A stretch of 64,000 bases of DNA from positions 61,825,444 through 61,889,443 of the forward strand of contig OZ023211.1 in assembly GCA_963995525.1 (NCBI GenBank). The letters run 5' to 3'. The translations under genes were made by a program, and so were the position numbers. Every line of letters starts with the position of its first letter. Position 1 is the stretch's first letter. The notes beneath the pieces are model-generated. The model did not search any database. It was not told the DNA's origin and worked only from the letters and a program-made list of their open reading frames with translations. The DNA comes from Escarpia spicata (lineage: Eukaryota; Annelida; Polychaeta; Sabellida; Siboglinidae). Positions 1-10,557 of this stretch are shown piece after piece.

Positions 1-510
1 TGGACACCTTTGAACACCGATAGACAGTTGCTAGCACACGCAGATCTGTTTTATTCATACATATCCACAAAGGAAACATGGACATAAAAGAGGCTGGAAG
101 CAAGAGGAGAGGACAACCAAAATTAAAGTTGGATTTTTAGTTAAACTAGCATTTTAACTGTTTTTAAGAAACTGTAAGCGCAACACGAACACTATTGACT
201 TATTCTGTCATACTTTCTAACATGTCATTTTTGCATTTGATATGTTATTCAATGTATTAAGCTTTTACAAAATTACTGGACGTCAGTTCCGGCCGGCGGA
301 GTAATAAACGTATTACACGCTGGTATTATTTGTCGTCTTTTGAGCCGTTTTATATTAAAATTGTGTTTTACACGAAAACTTTACATGGCGTTGTGGAAAG
401 TGATATAAAGTGTATGCGGCATGTCGGTTCACTAGAAATTTGTTTTTAAAAGATGGACGATCTCAGAATGCCACGTTAAGATAGAGACAGTGTGAAGCAG
501 ACCTGGGGCT

Positions 511-600
511 GAGTACATTTTCATAAGTACGAGTACGAGTACTTTGGTGATAGATGAGTACGAGTACGAGTACAATCTCACGACTACGAGTAAAAGTACG
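511..600. repeat. Left GAGTAC hexamer cluster of the hAT MITE
   Basis: Multiple GAGTAC/ GAGTACGAGTAC units, partly degenerate, lie just inside the left terminal inverted repeat. The matching cluster near the right end is at about 1065-1213. Together they are the likely transposase-binding arrays. Confidence 0.85.
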
Positions 601-1064
601 AATACAATTTTAAAAATATAAATATTAAATAATAACGTATTTTAAAATTAGTAATTAATGTTATTTATATAACTCAGCACAAGTGAATATGCAATGGCAG
701 TTGATCAATGTTTTGCTGATATTAGAAGTTTGCAATTTATATTTTCTGATCGTACACTACTGGCCCCTCACCTTTGATGTCGTAGATTAGCAGTTTGATG
801 CACTGTGTATATATTGTACTGATTGTTTATTTGTGTACAGCAACACTTTCTTGTACACAATTCCTTATATACGGGTACAGTGTATTTTATGTTTATGCAT
901 TGATGTGCATACTGATTGGCAATAAAATATGCCCCTTACCAACCTTTTATATATGAATCCATCTTCCTTTATTCCAACATCAAACAAGCTGCGGCCACAT
1001 TAAATATACATATATCAATACATAACAAAAACATAAATATATTTTCCTCAATGTATATTGAGAA

Positions 1065-1213
1065 TGTACTCAGATGTACTCGTAATGTACTCGTAAAATC
1101 TGAGTACAATGAGTATGCGTACGAGTACGAGTATGAGTCCATGACCTATAAGTTTTATGAGTACGAGTACGAGTACTTCAAAAATGTACTTGAGTACACG
1201 AATACCGAGTACT
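1065..1213. repeat. Right GAGTAC hexamer cluster of the hAT MITE
   Basis: GAGTAC units in tandem and in the inverse form GTACTC. On the plus strand the inverse units come first and the direct units follow. The cluster sits immediately inside the right inverted repeat and mirrors the left cluster. Confidence 0.85.
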
Positions 1214-1659
1214 TTGGCCCCAGGTCTGGTGTGAAGAGAGATCTCGAAAAGGCAGAGACAGCCGAGAATGGTAGAAATCAGGATAGACCTGTGGAGAAGT
1301 ATTGTTGAGAAGGAAGGCAGACTGGATCGGGTGATGTGGCCCTAAGTCCAAAAAGAATCAAAGCCCTAATTTAATAAGTCTCGTATTGTGCCTACTTTGT
1401 ATAGTTGTTTGAAGTTCTTTTTCGTTATAAATAAAATCTGTATACGCCTACAATCGTCCACCATAGCAGCGTCATTCAGGGTTTCACTATTTTTTAAATC
1501 GATTGCCACCTAGGCCATGTATTGATGCTACCCTTACTTTATGGTTGGAGCCGATTTTCCTAGATATACATTAATCCGTAATGCTTTCGCGGTACTATCG
1601 AAATTGTAAAAAAAAATGTTGGTGCTCCAAGTGTCTGCTGTGTTCGGTGATATTGTGGA

Positions 1660-2070
1660 AACGCATACAAACACACTAACACATTAGCAATGCGAATACT
1701 TGAAATTTTAGATCGAGGAGTTTTAATAACTATTTGGATCCACAGTCTACTTTGCCTTCTGGAACATTCTCCCTTAGTTGGCAATTTGGTTAAATTATGT
1801 CAAGTAATATATGAATTAAATGTGGGAAATTCTGTTCATCTCGATTGTAGATATTGATATTTGTGTGCTGACGTCTAAAGCATAGCCTTATGGCTTTATA
1901 TTTGCCAAGCATTCTTATCACACGAGTCCCGGCCTCATAGCTGATGCCACTACATTTTCGCATGTAAATACCCTTTAAAATGCAGCTACATATATTTACT
2001 GTGCATTTGCAACTGTATCCTACATGCCTGCAGTTGACTGTCAACAATTCATGTTCATCTAATTAGTATT
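1660..2070. repeat. Dispersed repeat family A, copy 1
   Basis: Aligns over about 400 bases with 29079-29483. Shared landmarks are the CAAACACACTAACA start, the GGAGTTTT..TAACT block and a TTGCAAC..TCATCTA end. This copy is uninterrupted. The copy at 29 kb is split at its end by a large transposon, so this one serves as the empty-site reference for that insertion. Confidence 0.72.
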
Positions 2071-2230
2071 GTTATATTCTGCTCCTGTTAGTTGTTACAC
2101 AGTTTAGGATCTTTACGTAATATAGTTGTTCGATTCTTATTCGTCATGAAAAAAATCTTCAAAACACCTACAATCGGTCTAGTTCTAATTGTATCCAGCA
2201 CTAGGCAACGTTCTATTAAATGACTAGTCT

Positions 2231-2258
2231 TTATATATATATATATATATATATATAT
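2231..2258. repeat. (TA)n microsatellite
   Basis: Uninterrupted alternating T and A over about 28 bases. Confidence 0.9.
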
Positions 2259-2734
2259 CGCATAGTTATAATGTTATGGTCTTATAAGGTCTCATTCAAC
2301 TAGTCAGCTTTTTTCAGAACATTATCGCCAAGCCGACGTTTCTATGCTGGCACTGAAGGTGGTCACTGCCAGGGTGCATGTCGATCTATTACGTTCCAGC
2401 TTTTGATGTCCACCATAGCAGCGTCATTCAGGGATTCACTATTTAAAAAATCAATTGCCGTCTTACATTATAGTTGGGGACATCTTTTCCTGAATATACG
2501 TTGATCCTTTCGCCATATTATCGCATTAGTTACGACACTATTGCAATAGTATTGCAATAGTAATACAGCTATCACAATACTATCGCAATAGTAAAACTAT
2601 TTACATTAGCCACACCTAATCTACTAGCACCACAACAATCCACGCCGAAGAAATCACGTTTTCCACGAGAATGTGGATCAACGCCACTAACAAGCTCGAG
2701 ACAATCAAGTACACTTCACCGACGTCAGTCAGCC

Positions 2735-3160
2735 GTTCCATTAACACCAAGACCCAGAAGTTTGCTCTAGAACACTCTGGAGCCGATACTACACAAAGAT
2801 GTATTGATCTTCTGCTATAACTCGTATCAGCAATGACAAAGTTCATTTGGAATGCAAATTCTTCGATGACCGATAGCCTATTGATCGACTGTGCGGACGA
2901 CGAAGAATGAAGGTATCCGGCTGGTCATTTGTTCTCCTGTTCGCCACAGAAGAAGAGTGTCAGAAAATGATGGCGCCTCTCACGAGGTTATTATGACGCC
3001 GAGAATACCGGAAGTGTCCGTGTTGTAGGCCACTTGACTAAATGGGACACGAATTGCACAGCAAATTGGACTTTTCTACGAATGCGAGTGTTGCGATTAG
3101 AAATGCATTAATTTATTACATTGCTTTGAAGAATGAGAATATCTGTGCTGTATCGTATTC
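2735..3160. repeat. Dispersed repeat family B, copy 1
   Basis: Matches 34340-34755 in the same orientation. Shared landmarks are GTTAGCCGTTCCATTAAC-like start, GAATGAAGGTATCCGGCTGG, AATGATGGCGCCTC and a TTGAAGAATGAGAA end. No open frame is shared by both copies. It is probably a non-coding part of a transposable element. Confidence 0.72.
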
Positions 3161-3589
3161 ATTTGGGAACTATCGAATTTCATGAACCGCGCCAGTGTTG
3201 GCAGAACATGACGTAATTAATTGTGTGTACTTTCTGTGCACTACACACATATCGTTTTCCACTAGTCCGGCAGATGGCGCCATGTGCATGCGTTGTGTTT
3301 AGATCACATATCTATATAGGCCTATACTTGGATAAGCAATGGAGGCAATTACGGGAAGCCATTGTCTGCCATCTTGCTTTCCCAAAACCGTCTATAATAG
3401 AGGTCAGAGGACAATTTACGTGCGGTGAGTTCGCGTCACACTTGGTGCGTGAATACCTCATGACCATGCTGCCAATTGTGGCTTCAACACGCCTCCTGAC
3501 ATCCGACGAAACAAACAATGTCTCGCACTAGCCCGTCTGGCCGAAGCAGATGACTAACACATTTTACACATCACGGTGACAACTGCTGC

Positions 3590-4019
3590 GAAAACATCTG
3601 CGTTCTCGACACCCCTTCTCGGAGCATGCACGACGCATCGTCAGCGACGCTGCCTCGAAGAGCAAGACTGTGTTGCCAAATGAGACGCGGACAAGAAAGT
3701 GGGACGCTACGCCTTGGAGACTTAGGGAATTCATCCCAGTCCCATCAGTAAAACTAGTCGGACACGACCTTAGCTGACACTCTATGGTGCGCCTCAACCG
3801 CATAACAACAGACTATGAAAGATTCAGACACAACTTCAACCAGATGGGGCTGGCACCATCAGCTTCGTGCGAGTGCGGTGCCGAAAGGCAGACCGGTGCC
3901 GAAAGGCAGACCGCACTCACATCATCAGTGAGAGTCCGCTAAGATAAATGCAACGGCGACCTGGTCAGGCTGGACGAGACAGCACGCGCCTGGCTTCAGG
4001 ACCTTAAGTGCGACATGTG
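3590..4019 (+). pseudogene. LINE ORF2 C-terminal remnant, RNase H-side region
   Basis: From about 3785 the plus strand reads VRLNRITTDYERFRHN, then a WG-like MGLAPSASCECGAERQT block. This matches the ..LNRIRTG......WG...S..C.CG..EQT..H signature that follows the RNase H region of many non-LTR retrotransposon ORFs. A stop ends the frame near 4019. An 18-bp tandem duplication (3876-3893, 3894-3911) repeats the CGAERQT codons exactly where the expected Cys/His motif lies. Upstream sequence to about 3590 is frameshifted. It is a decayed copy. Confidence 0.66.
3876..3911 (+). repeat. 18-bp perfect tandem duplication inside LINE coding remnant
   Basis: CGGTGCCGAAAGGCAGAC occurs twice back to back. 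It adds six codons in frame next to the CxCG motif of the LINE remnant. Confidence 0.95.
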
Positions 4020-4283
4020 ACGAATCGGCCCTCCCTCCTTGAATCATACGCGAGAAGAAGCTTCACGGCAAATATCCCTTTTAACATTAGACTTCCTATC
4101 CATGTATATATATCGATCAGGGGTTTAGACCGGAGGACATGCAATTATGTATTTTCAAATTTGTCTAATGATGACAACGAAAGGAGTTTAGAACTGTTGT
4201 GTTCTGTTACTTTAACAGTGTGCCTTTAATGTACCTGATTAGCTGACGTCAGCCTCGTTCTGGGGTGAAATGATGCTGCATTA

Positions 4284-4347
4284 CAGTCAGTTCAACGTTA
4301 CGATAGTTTGGTGTTGTTTGTTATATTTCCATGTTATCGACATAACA
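4284..4347 (+). repeat. 5' LTR end of the gypsy element
   Basis: Matches the 3' copy at 7447-7509 and ends CGACATAACA. It is followed, after a short AT spacer, by TGGCGACGAGGATGG, which has the TGG start expected of a tRNA primer-binding site. Confidence 0.78.
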
Positions 4348-4537
4348 TAATTTGGCGACGAGGATGGCAGAAGCAAGTTTACCGCCCCCACAACCGTTTC
4401 GCGCTTCACCAGGCGAGCCAACGGTGCCATGGTACGTGAATTTCCAGACATATCTTGTAGCCAGCGGCCTTGACGGCGCGATTGCAACCGAGGCCCGGCG
4501 TCGAGCCATACATAGTACATAACGGCGCTGCCTGGTA

Positions 4538-5191
4538 GTGAACTGTAGTTTTTGGGATCTCACAGAAGAACTAATTCGTGATCAGTTGATAGAGAAAACC
4601 AGCAATCCGCGAATTATGAAACGATTGTTAATGGAACCGGACACTCTCACATTAGCCAAAGCCCCAACACTGGCGTCTCGTATCGAAGTTGTTGTAACCG
4701 AAAGCACACGCATTCAGAGACAGGATGAACCTACAACAGACAAGTTCAAGTTGGAGACATCAAGAAAACCTTCTAAGGTACAAACAATCGGGAAGAAAAA
4801 AAACAATGATAGAAGCAACCACGCGCAAGTGCGTAAAGCATGTGGCAACTGTGGTTATAACTCTCATGCCACAGGAAGTCCTAGTTGCCCTGCCATAGGA
4901 CAGAAATATCGGTTGTGCTCCAAAATGAACCATTTTCAGAAATGTTGCCGGTCTGCAAATCGGGGTACAGTCAGGCAAATTCACCAGTCGGACAAAACTG
5001 GTGAACCAGATACAATGATCTTCACTGTTAACTCGGTGAGCGGAGCATCGAAACCATTTAAGACGTGTGATCTGTTGCTGGCAGATACACCTGTAATGGA
5101 CAGAGAGGCAAAGGTTCACTTCTCAGCGACTCGGTGTACAAGAAACATTTCCAGACCTATCCCCTGTGCAAACTTAACAATACATTATTGA
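4538..5191 (+). pseudogene. Gypsy gag (nucleocapsid) and start of the protease region
   Basis: A 217-residue open stretch. The N-terminal half is gag-like (LTEELIRDQLIEKT). Residues ~95-150 hold CGNCG....H......CP and RLCSKMNHFQKCC, a decayed pair of zinc knuckles of the C..CG...H....CP / C..C.K.NHF...C type. In the second, the first Cys is replaced by Tyr (QKYRLC). Downstream text (IFTVNSV...KTCDLLLADTPVM) corresponds to the protease side. The natural gag start is further upstream in another frame (MAEASLPPPQPF near 4364), cut by a stop near 4519. Confidence 0.8.
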
Positions 5192-5365
5192 CATACGACG
5201 TTACGGAAATTCCATTGAATGGGATTGTCCACCTACCACTGACATACTGAAATAGATTTGTTCAACCGTCTCGGATTCACAGTCACAAGGAATGGCACTA
5301 GCATGATCGAACCAATCAACTCATCACCCTAAATTTCAAATATTGTTGTCGCACGTCGAAAATCG

Positions 5366-6199
5366 GATGAAGTAAGATTGTGTGTTGACCTGAAAGCAGT
5401 AAACAAGGCCATCATTCCGGATAAGTATCCCCTGCTAACAATGGAGGAACTGTCTGCCGAGTTTCACAATTCAACAGTCTTCACGAAGCTGAACATGAGA
5501 CGAAGCTATCTGCAGGTCCCCATGGCTGAAGATAGAAAGTACTTGACATCATTCATCACACATGGGGGAGTTTTCCAGTACTGTAGGATGCTGTATGGAC
5601 TTAGTTCAGCACCTAGTGCCTTCCAGAAGATTTGTCTTCTGTACTGAAGGGGATAGTTGGACGACATTGTCACCCACGGACACACACAGGACCAGCATGA
5701 CACACGACTGCAGCTAGTACTTAACGGACACACACAGGACCAGCATGACACACGACTGCAGCTAGTACTTAACGGACACACACAGGACCAGCATGACACA
5801 CGACTGCAGCTAGTGCTCAACGGACACACACAGGACCAGCATGACACACGACTGCAGCTAGTGCTTAACGGACACACACAGGACCAGCATGACACACGAC
5901 TGCAGCTAGTACTTAACAGGCTGGCTGAGTATCACATCACACTTAATCGCGAGAAGTGTCAGTTTGCCAGGGCGGAAATCGACTTCCTAGGATACTATGT
6001 TTCCTCCAAGGGTGTCCTACCACTACACTCCAACGTGAAAGCAATTGAGGATCTACCAGATCTGACCAATGCAAAGGACGTTGCTTCCTTTCTGGGCACG
6101 ACGAATTTCTATCTTATGCTAAGCCACTTAGACGACTACTTCGCAAAGAGGCTCAGTGGGAATGGACAGCCGAGCAAAACCAAGCCTTCGGCGACTTGA
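5366..6199 (+). pseudogene. Gypsy reverse transcriptase with an expanded 48-bp repeat
   Basis: The fingers/palm read VRLCVDLKAVNKAIIPDKYP, then MEELSAEF, TKLNMRRSYLQVP, and YGLSSAPSAFQKI. A stop at 5645-5647 and a shift then lead to the LDDIVTHG segment, which is the YxDD catalytic box with Tyr lost. Directly after it, 16 residues (GHTQDQHDTRLQLVLN) are repeated five times in frame. The thumb follows (HITLNREKCQFA..EIDFLGYYVS). The first catalytic Asp of the usual TKLDLR is Asn here. The enzyme is inactive on several counts. Confidence 0.86.
5678..5917 (+). repeat. 48-bp minisatellite, 5 units, inside the RT palm
   Basis: Exactly five 48-bp units (5678, 5726, 5774, 5822, 5870), nearly identical. 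Each encodes 16 residues in frame, starting three codons after the degraded catalytic box. Units differ by one or two transitions, so the expansion is young relative to the decay of the host element. Confidence 0.96.
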
Positions 6200-7410
6200 A
6201 ACAGAAAATTGTGTCTGCTCCAATTCTCGCATATTTCGATCTAGATGCTCCAACGATCGTGACGACGGATGCTTCAGGAATCGCCCTCGGTGCGGTATTA
6301 TCGCAAGTGTCAAATGGCAGATAGAGGCCAGTCGCGTATGCACCAAGATGCTTTCAGGAATAGAACGGAAGGAATCCACAGGAGAACGTGAAGCATTGGC
6401 ATGTATCTTCGCGTGCGAACACTGGCATGTGTTTCTCTTCGGTAAAAAAAATTCACGCTGAAGACGAACCACCAGGCACTCACAACGATGTTAGCGACTT
6501 CCGTTTCGGGTCACAGGCCTTTGCGAAACTCCCGATGGTCGGATCACCTACACCAGTATGATTTTGACATTCAGTACACTGCTGGTTCCAAGAACCAGGT
6601 AGCAGATATGATTAGCAGGCTGGTCAAAGAAGAACAGTGTGAGTCGACGACAGATGACTGTGTCATGAAAATTGAGTTGGACAACCTCGTTACTGCAGCC
6701 GAGTCGAAAAACGCTTCTTCCGAGGATGGCACTTTGACGCAGGTACATAATGGTTGGCCCAGACACCCACCCCCTGACATGGAAGCCTACTTCCGACTCA
6801 AAGACAAGCTATCCGTGTTCAACGATGTGTGTGTGTCACGTGGCACACATGCTGTAATCCCATTTCAGGACAAAGTGCTGAAAATGGCCCACGAAGGACA
6901 TCCCGGGATCGTGCGAAGTAAGCAACCCTGTCGCGAATCGGTATGGTAGCCCGCCATCGATCGACACATCGAAGATCTCATTAGAGATTGTGAATCATGT
7001 GCGGAGTGTGAGAAATCAAGCAAACCTATACAGCCACCGATTCAGCCCATACCATGGCCGCGAATACAAGTCGACATATTCGGCGAGGTGCAGGCCGCAC
7101 ATCACAGCTAACGATTTCTGGTTGTCATACAGGACCAACATTCTAAATGGCCGGAACTAGCTGCAACCAGTACGGTGACGTCTTCGCCATCATCCAGATG
7201 CTGAAGGATATGTTTGCTCGTTGGGGAATCCCGGAAGTTCTCCAAAGCGACAACCAGGAAATCAGCAGCTGTCATCGGACGCCCACCTTGATGACCTTGA
7301 CATCGGAGGTCTGCCTGCTCAACAACCCGGTTACCCGCAGTACCAACGGCCCAGACGAAACAGACGTCCACCGCGGTACCTTCACAACTACCTGATGAAC
7401 TAGTGAACGT
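6200..7410 (+). pseudogene. Gypsy RNase H, integrase and C-terminal tail remnants
   Basis: Pieces in changing frames include REALACIFACEHWHVFLFGKK and the RHRPLR/WSDHLHQYDFDIQY.AGSKNQVAD RNase H end (6488-6640). Next come the HHCC-type finger start MAHEGHPGIVRSK (about 6888), the CESCAECEKSSKP finger end (about 6990), and the integrase core start PWPRIQVDIFGE. The core breaks off at LQSDNQ near 7245. The sequence then jumps to the element's last residues PQYQRPRRNRRPPRYLHNY (7340-7400), so most of the catalytic core was deleted. Confidence 0.8.
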
Positions 7411-7446
7411 TTGTTGTGACATTAGTCAGCTGTTAAGGTGCTGTAG

Positions 7447-7509
7447 TACAGTCAGTTCAACGTTACGATAGTCTGGTGATTGTGATATTTCCATGTTATC
7501 GACATAACA
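7447..7509 (+). repeat. 3' LTR end of the gypsy element
   Basis: Partner of 4284-4347. It begins TACAGTCAGTTCAACGTTAC and ends CGACATAACA. Upstream sequence to about 7412 (TGTTGTGACATTAG) may be the start of the LTR. Confidence 0.78.
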
Positions 7510-9160
7510 AGAACTAGCTGGATAAAAAGTTCCAACAATGTGCTCAAAGGCTAGTGGTATTCCTGCTGCCACAGCAGCGAACAATTCAAGTGCGCCATCT
7601 TGCGAATAGTTTATGGTTTACCCCTACGGTGGCCGGCAAATGTTTCCTTTTTGTAGATTGAGATCGTTATGAAGACACGTGTAATTTTGGATAACGTAAT
7701 GTGTGTTGTGTATATGGGAAAACATTTAGCAGCTCTACGTGATCGTTTTCATAGTTAGATCAGAAAGTAAGAGATCGCTCCTTCCCACACCCGGTCGATA
7801 TTCATGACTCGATTCGTCCGGTCCAGGGGAATATATTGCAAAATCACGTTTTACTGCAAACCGACTTTATAAGATTCTACCGAACCGTATTCCAGCACAG
7901 GTTTATGACAATAGATTAAAACCAAAACCCATATTTTTAGTGTTATACAGTTTATGACAATGTTATTACAAACTAACCATTCGCATATTCAATAAAGCAT
8001 ATCACGCCAGTGGTTTACCCAGAATGAATGTGGTATCAATAGTGAACGATTGTAATGAAATCTCCGAAATTCTAACGACTGCTCATGATGCGGATGCTTG
8101 ACCAATAAGCAACCAATAAACGAGCAGCCACATTTTGATCGCGAAGTTGCTGTGTCGTCATCGGTTCCTTTTTATATAATTAAACACTTACGTGATACCG
8201 TTTATTATAGTTGCATTATCTTGTTTTGTCTTGCCTTACCTTACATTACCTTACCTTATCTTGTCTTGTCAGAGTATTGGACAACACTCATGTGGAGTCA
8301 AACGGTCAGGGTTTGGGTGTGCGTGCTCTACTGTATTGTCGTCAGTGTTTCCGCCAGCAGGGTAAAAGGGTAAAATTACCAAGTGTCGGGAAATCGCTTC
8401 TCCGAGCATCTAGAAATACAGTTTTTTTCAGGGGGAGGGCCCCTAGCCCCCCCCCCCCCGCCCATCGGGGCGCCCGTGGCAGGCGTCGCCTACCAGTTGT
8501 CATGGTCTCAACATTTACTAACTCCGTTCCCAAATTATTTTAGGGGCGAAAACCCTGGTCGTGTGTTTGGAACTGTTTGTATTAAGGCCTTCTTGAATTG
8601 CTGTGGTTCTGTGATACTGGCTATTTCGCATAGTATAGTGAATTCCAATATTTTATTGTTCGGGGAAAATAAGAAAAAATTATAATATTTCTTGCTGGTG
8701 TGGATGGTGTTGAAAACGTTGCCATTGAAATGCCGTGGATGACGTTGGACGGGCTGCAGGAGGTTTCCAACTGCCAAAAATAGGTGACCGTGGATGGCTT
8801 AGTGGAACATGGTGAGGCGTCTGTTTGTTCTTCAGATTGTTAGTTGTTCTACTATTTTTTTACATTTCTCGATCATTGAGGCAAAAGCGAGCTTCCTGTC
8901 TTTGAAACATATATATTTTATTGATGAGGACCTGATGACGAATATTCTAAAAGCGGCAGGACGAGGGTTGTGTAGGCAGTTGTTTTGCTGTTTGGGGGGC
9001 AAGACTAGAAGTTGCGTCTGACGAATGCTAGGGTACAGTTTGCTGAAGATGTCACCTGATGAAAATGTGTTTACATACTTTGATGATACATACTCACAGA
9101 TAGAGGTGAATGTTTCCTGTAGTGGTGCTTCTCCTTGTGTATAATTAAGATGTTTTAATA
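7510..9160. other. No gene seen; simple-sequence patches
   Basis: AT-rich sequence without a recognisable coding region. It contains a CTTGCCTTAC/CCTTA-type simple repeat at about 8222-8275. Around 8426-8475 there is a G-run/C-run block (GGGGGAGGGCCCC.. then a C homopolymer) that could fold back on itself. Overlapping reading frames here lack family similarity and codon structure. Confidence 0.6.
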
Positions 9161-9164
9161 ATAA

Positions 9165-9345
9165 TACGGTAACTTCTTTTGCGCCTAAATCCTCTGAAAC
9201 CAAGCTCAGAGGCGCATCAATACAAAAGGGTTAGTCAATATCAGAATCGATAAGCTATATTAAAGTCGTCAACAAATGGATCGATACGCCAGAGAGCTAA
9301 GGTGGATATGTGCAAGGTTATAAAGGTACGTTTTTAAATGACGGC
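9165..9345. repeat. Dispersed repeat family C, copy 1
   Basis: Shared with 34178-34350 and 39238-39420. Landmarks are TTGCGCCTAAA, then AAGCTCAGAGGCGCATCA, GAGCTAAGGTGGAT and GGTACGTTTTTA. It is non-coding. At 34 kb it is immediately followed by family B, so families B and C may be parts of one element. Confidence 0.72.
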
Positions 9346-9378
9346 GAAATTGTATAATATGTTCAACTGTCAACAAAT

Positions 9379-10515
9379 ATGTTATGTTTTTTTGAAGACA
9401 TCACTAGGTGGGTAGATGAGGGATCACCAGTAGATATCATCTATTTAGATTTTCAAAAAGCTTTCGACAAAGTACCACATCAAAGATTACTCCTTAAGCT
9501 AAAGGCCCATGGCATAGGAAATAGTATAATAAACTGGATAGAAAAATGGCTGAATGACAGAAGACAACGTGTAGTAGTTGATGGGGAGGCTTCAAACTGG
9601 AAATCGGTATTGAGTGGGGTACCACAGGGATCAGTACTAGGACCTATATTATTCTTAATATATATCAATGATTTGGACGATGATATAACAAGCAAGGTGT
9701 TAAAATTTGCGGATGATACAAAAGTGTTTAGAAGGTTTAAAAGTGAAGGAGACAGACAGCATTTACAAGATGATCTTGATAGGTTGATCAAATGGTCTGA
9801 AAAGTGGCAAATGCTGTTCAATTTTGGGAAATGTAAATGCCTCCACACAGGTCATGGGAATGAAGAGGTAAAATATAAAATGGGGGATACTGTTCTAAGT
9901 ACTACTGTAAAAGAAAAGGACTTAGGGTTAACCATTAGTGCTGATATGAAGGTTTCAGAGCAGTGCGGAATTGCAGCGTCAAAGGGAAATCAAATCCTTG
10001 GATTAATTAGGCGAAATATAGCGTATAAGAAAAAAGAATTAATAGTACCGCTGTACAAAACAATAGTGAGGCCTCATTTAGAATATTGTATACAAGCATG
10101 GAGGCCATATCGCAAGAAGGACATAGATATGCTAGAAAGAGTACAGAGGAGAGCGACTAAAATGATACCAAATCTGAGGGATCTTAGTTACGAAATACGC
10201 CTAAAAGAATGTGGTTTAACAACACTAGAGACCAGGAGATTGAGAGGAGATCACATAGAAGTGTTTAAAATATTGAATGGTTATGAAAATATTGATAGAA
10301 ATTTTTTTTTCTCAGTTAAGAAAGATAGAAGGACCAGAGGACATGAAGCTACATTAGTAAAGGAGCAGTGTAGATTAGATATAAGAAAGTTCTCATTCTC
10401 ACAAAGGACTGTAAATGAATGGAACAGATTATCTCCTGATTGTGTTGGTGCTAGTAGCGTGAATATGTTTAAAAATAAAATCGACACACACCTTAAAAAG
10501 GCGGGATACATGTAG
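9379..10515 (+). CDS. LINE reverse transcriptase, N-terminally truncated
   Basis: This is the C-terminal 378 residues of a CR1/Rex1-like ORF2. Residues ~24-38 hold the RT motif YLDFQKAFDKVP. Residues ~74-89 hold SGVPQGSVLGPILFLI and residues ~107-112 hold KFADDT, the catalytic aspartates. The rest is thumb and C-terminal domain, ending KKAGYM. The endonuclease and RT fingers are absent. The first Met is simply the first in the open frame and not a real start. It can be spliced or read only as a fragment and is not a host gene. Confidence 0.85.
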   Translation: MLCFFEDITRWVDEGSPVDIIYLDFQKAFDKVPHQRLLLKLKAHGIGNSIINWIEKWLNDRRQRVVVDGEASNWKSVLSGVPQGSVLGPILFLIYINDLDDDITSKVLKFADDTKVFRRFKSEGDRQHLQDDLDRLIKWSEKWQMLFNFGKCKCLHTGHGNEEVKYKMGDTVLSTTVKEKDLGLTISADMKVSEQCGIAASKGNQILGLIRRNIAYKKKELIVPLYKTIVRPHLEYCIQAWRPYRKKDIDMLERVQRRATKMIPNLRDLSYEIRLKECGLTTLETRRLRGDHIEVFKILNGYENIDRNFFFSVKKDRRTRGHEATLVKEQCRLDIRKFSFSQRTVNEWNRLSPDCVGASSVNMFKNKIDTHLKKAGYM

Positions 10516-10557
10516 ATAAAAAGTATTGGACTCTCGATAAGCCAAAAGGCTTCCTTG

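Larger units (their letters stand above)
498..1228. mobile_element. Non-autonomous hAT-type MITE with GAGTAC subterminal repeats
   Basis: The 731-bp element begins CAGACCTGGGGC and ends with its exact inverse GCCCCAGGTCTG, a 12-bp perfect terminal inverted repeat with the CAG...CTG ends usual for hAT elements. It is flanked by a perfect 8-bp target-site duplication, GTGTGAAG, at 490-497 and 1229-1236. Both ends carry clusters of the hexamer GAGTAC (about 511-600 and 1065-1213). Clustered subterminal motifs are typical transposase-binding sites of hAT elements. The middle is AT-rich with no transposase coding. The 130-residue reading frame at 916-1308 with EYEYEY runs is a by-product of the hexamer repeats. 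Confidence 0.93.
84..1330 (+). pseudogene. 3' coding remnant of an RTE-type LINE, interrupted
   Basis: Short readable pieces resemble the C-terminus of RTE-type reverse transcriptase ORFs. GSKRRGQPKLK is at about 84-135. MDDLR is at about 453-467. A DSVKRDLEKAE...DRP/WRSIVEKEGR pattern lies after 1237. In intact relatives these pieces run together as a basic RGRPK block followed by a KRDL...DR..WR tail. Here unidentified sequence separates the first two pieces, and a hAT-type MITE (498-1228) separates the rest. Stops and frameshifts show it is dead. The family call rests on pattern recognition of a short C-terminal stretch, so it is tentative. Confidence 0.42.
1388..2510. repeat. Two diverged copies of one repeat (1388-1570 and 2096-2510)
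   Basis: Both copies contain CACCTACAATCG-like sequence, then TCCACCATAGCAGCGTCATT, then a FEATURE-poor stretch ending near TTTTCCT.ATATAC.TT. The second copy carries about 230 extra bases, including a (TA)n run at 2231-2258. No coding potential was recognised. Confidence 0.6.
4208..7509 (+). mobile_element. Decayed gypsy-type (Ty3) LTR retrotransposon
   Basis: Short related LTR ends occur at about 4284-4347 and 7447-7509. They share TACAGTCAGTTCAACGTTAC and end CGACATAACA. A primer-binding-site-like TGGCGACGAGGATGG starts at 4353. In order the interior shows a gag-like region with zinc knuckles, a protease-side region, reverse transcriptase, an RNase H remnant, integrase zinc-finger and core remnants, and a final RPRRNRRPPRYL tail typical of these elements. 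Frameshifts, stops and a large deletion in integrase make it inactive. LTR starts are uncertain because the 5' parts of the two LTRs differ. Confidence 0.88.

Noticed and set aside
916..1308. 130-codon open stretch with EYEYEY runs
   Set aside because: It is produced by the GAGTAC hexamers of the hAT MITE and crosses its boundary.
3223..3531. 102-codon plus-strand open stretch
   Set aside because: No recognisable domain, overlapped by an equally open antisense frame, and located among TE remnants.
5506..5895. Minus-strand Cys/Ser-rich repeat protein
   Set aside because: It is the antisense of the 48-bp repeat in the gypsy RT.
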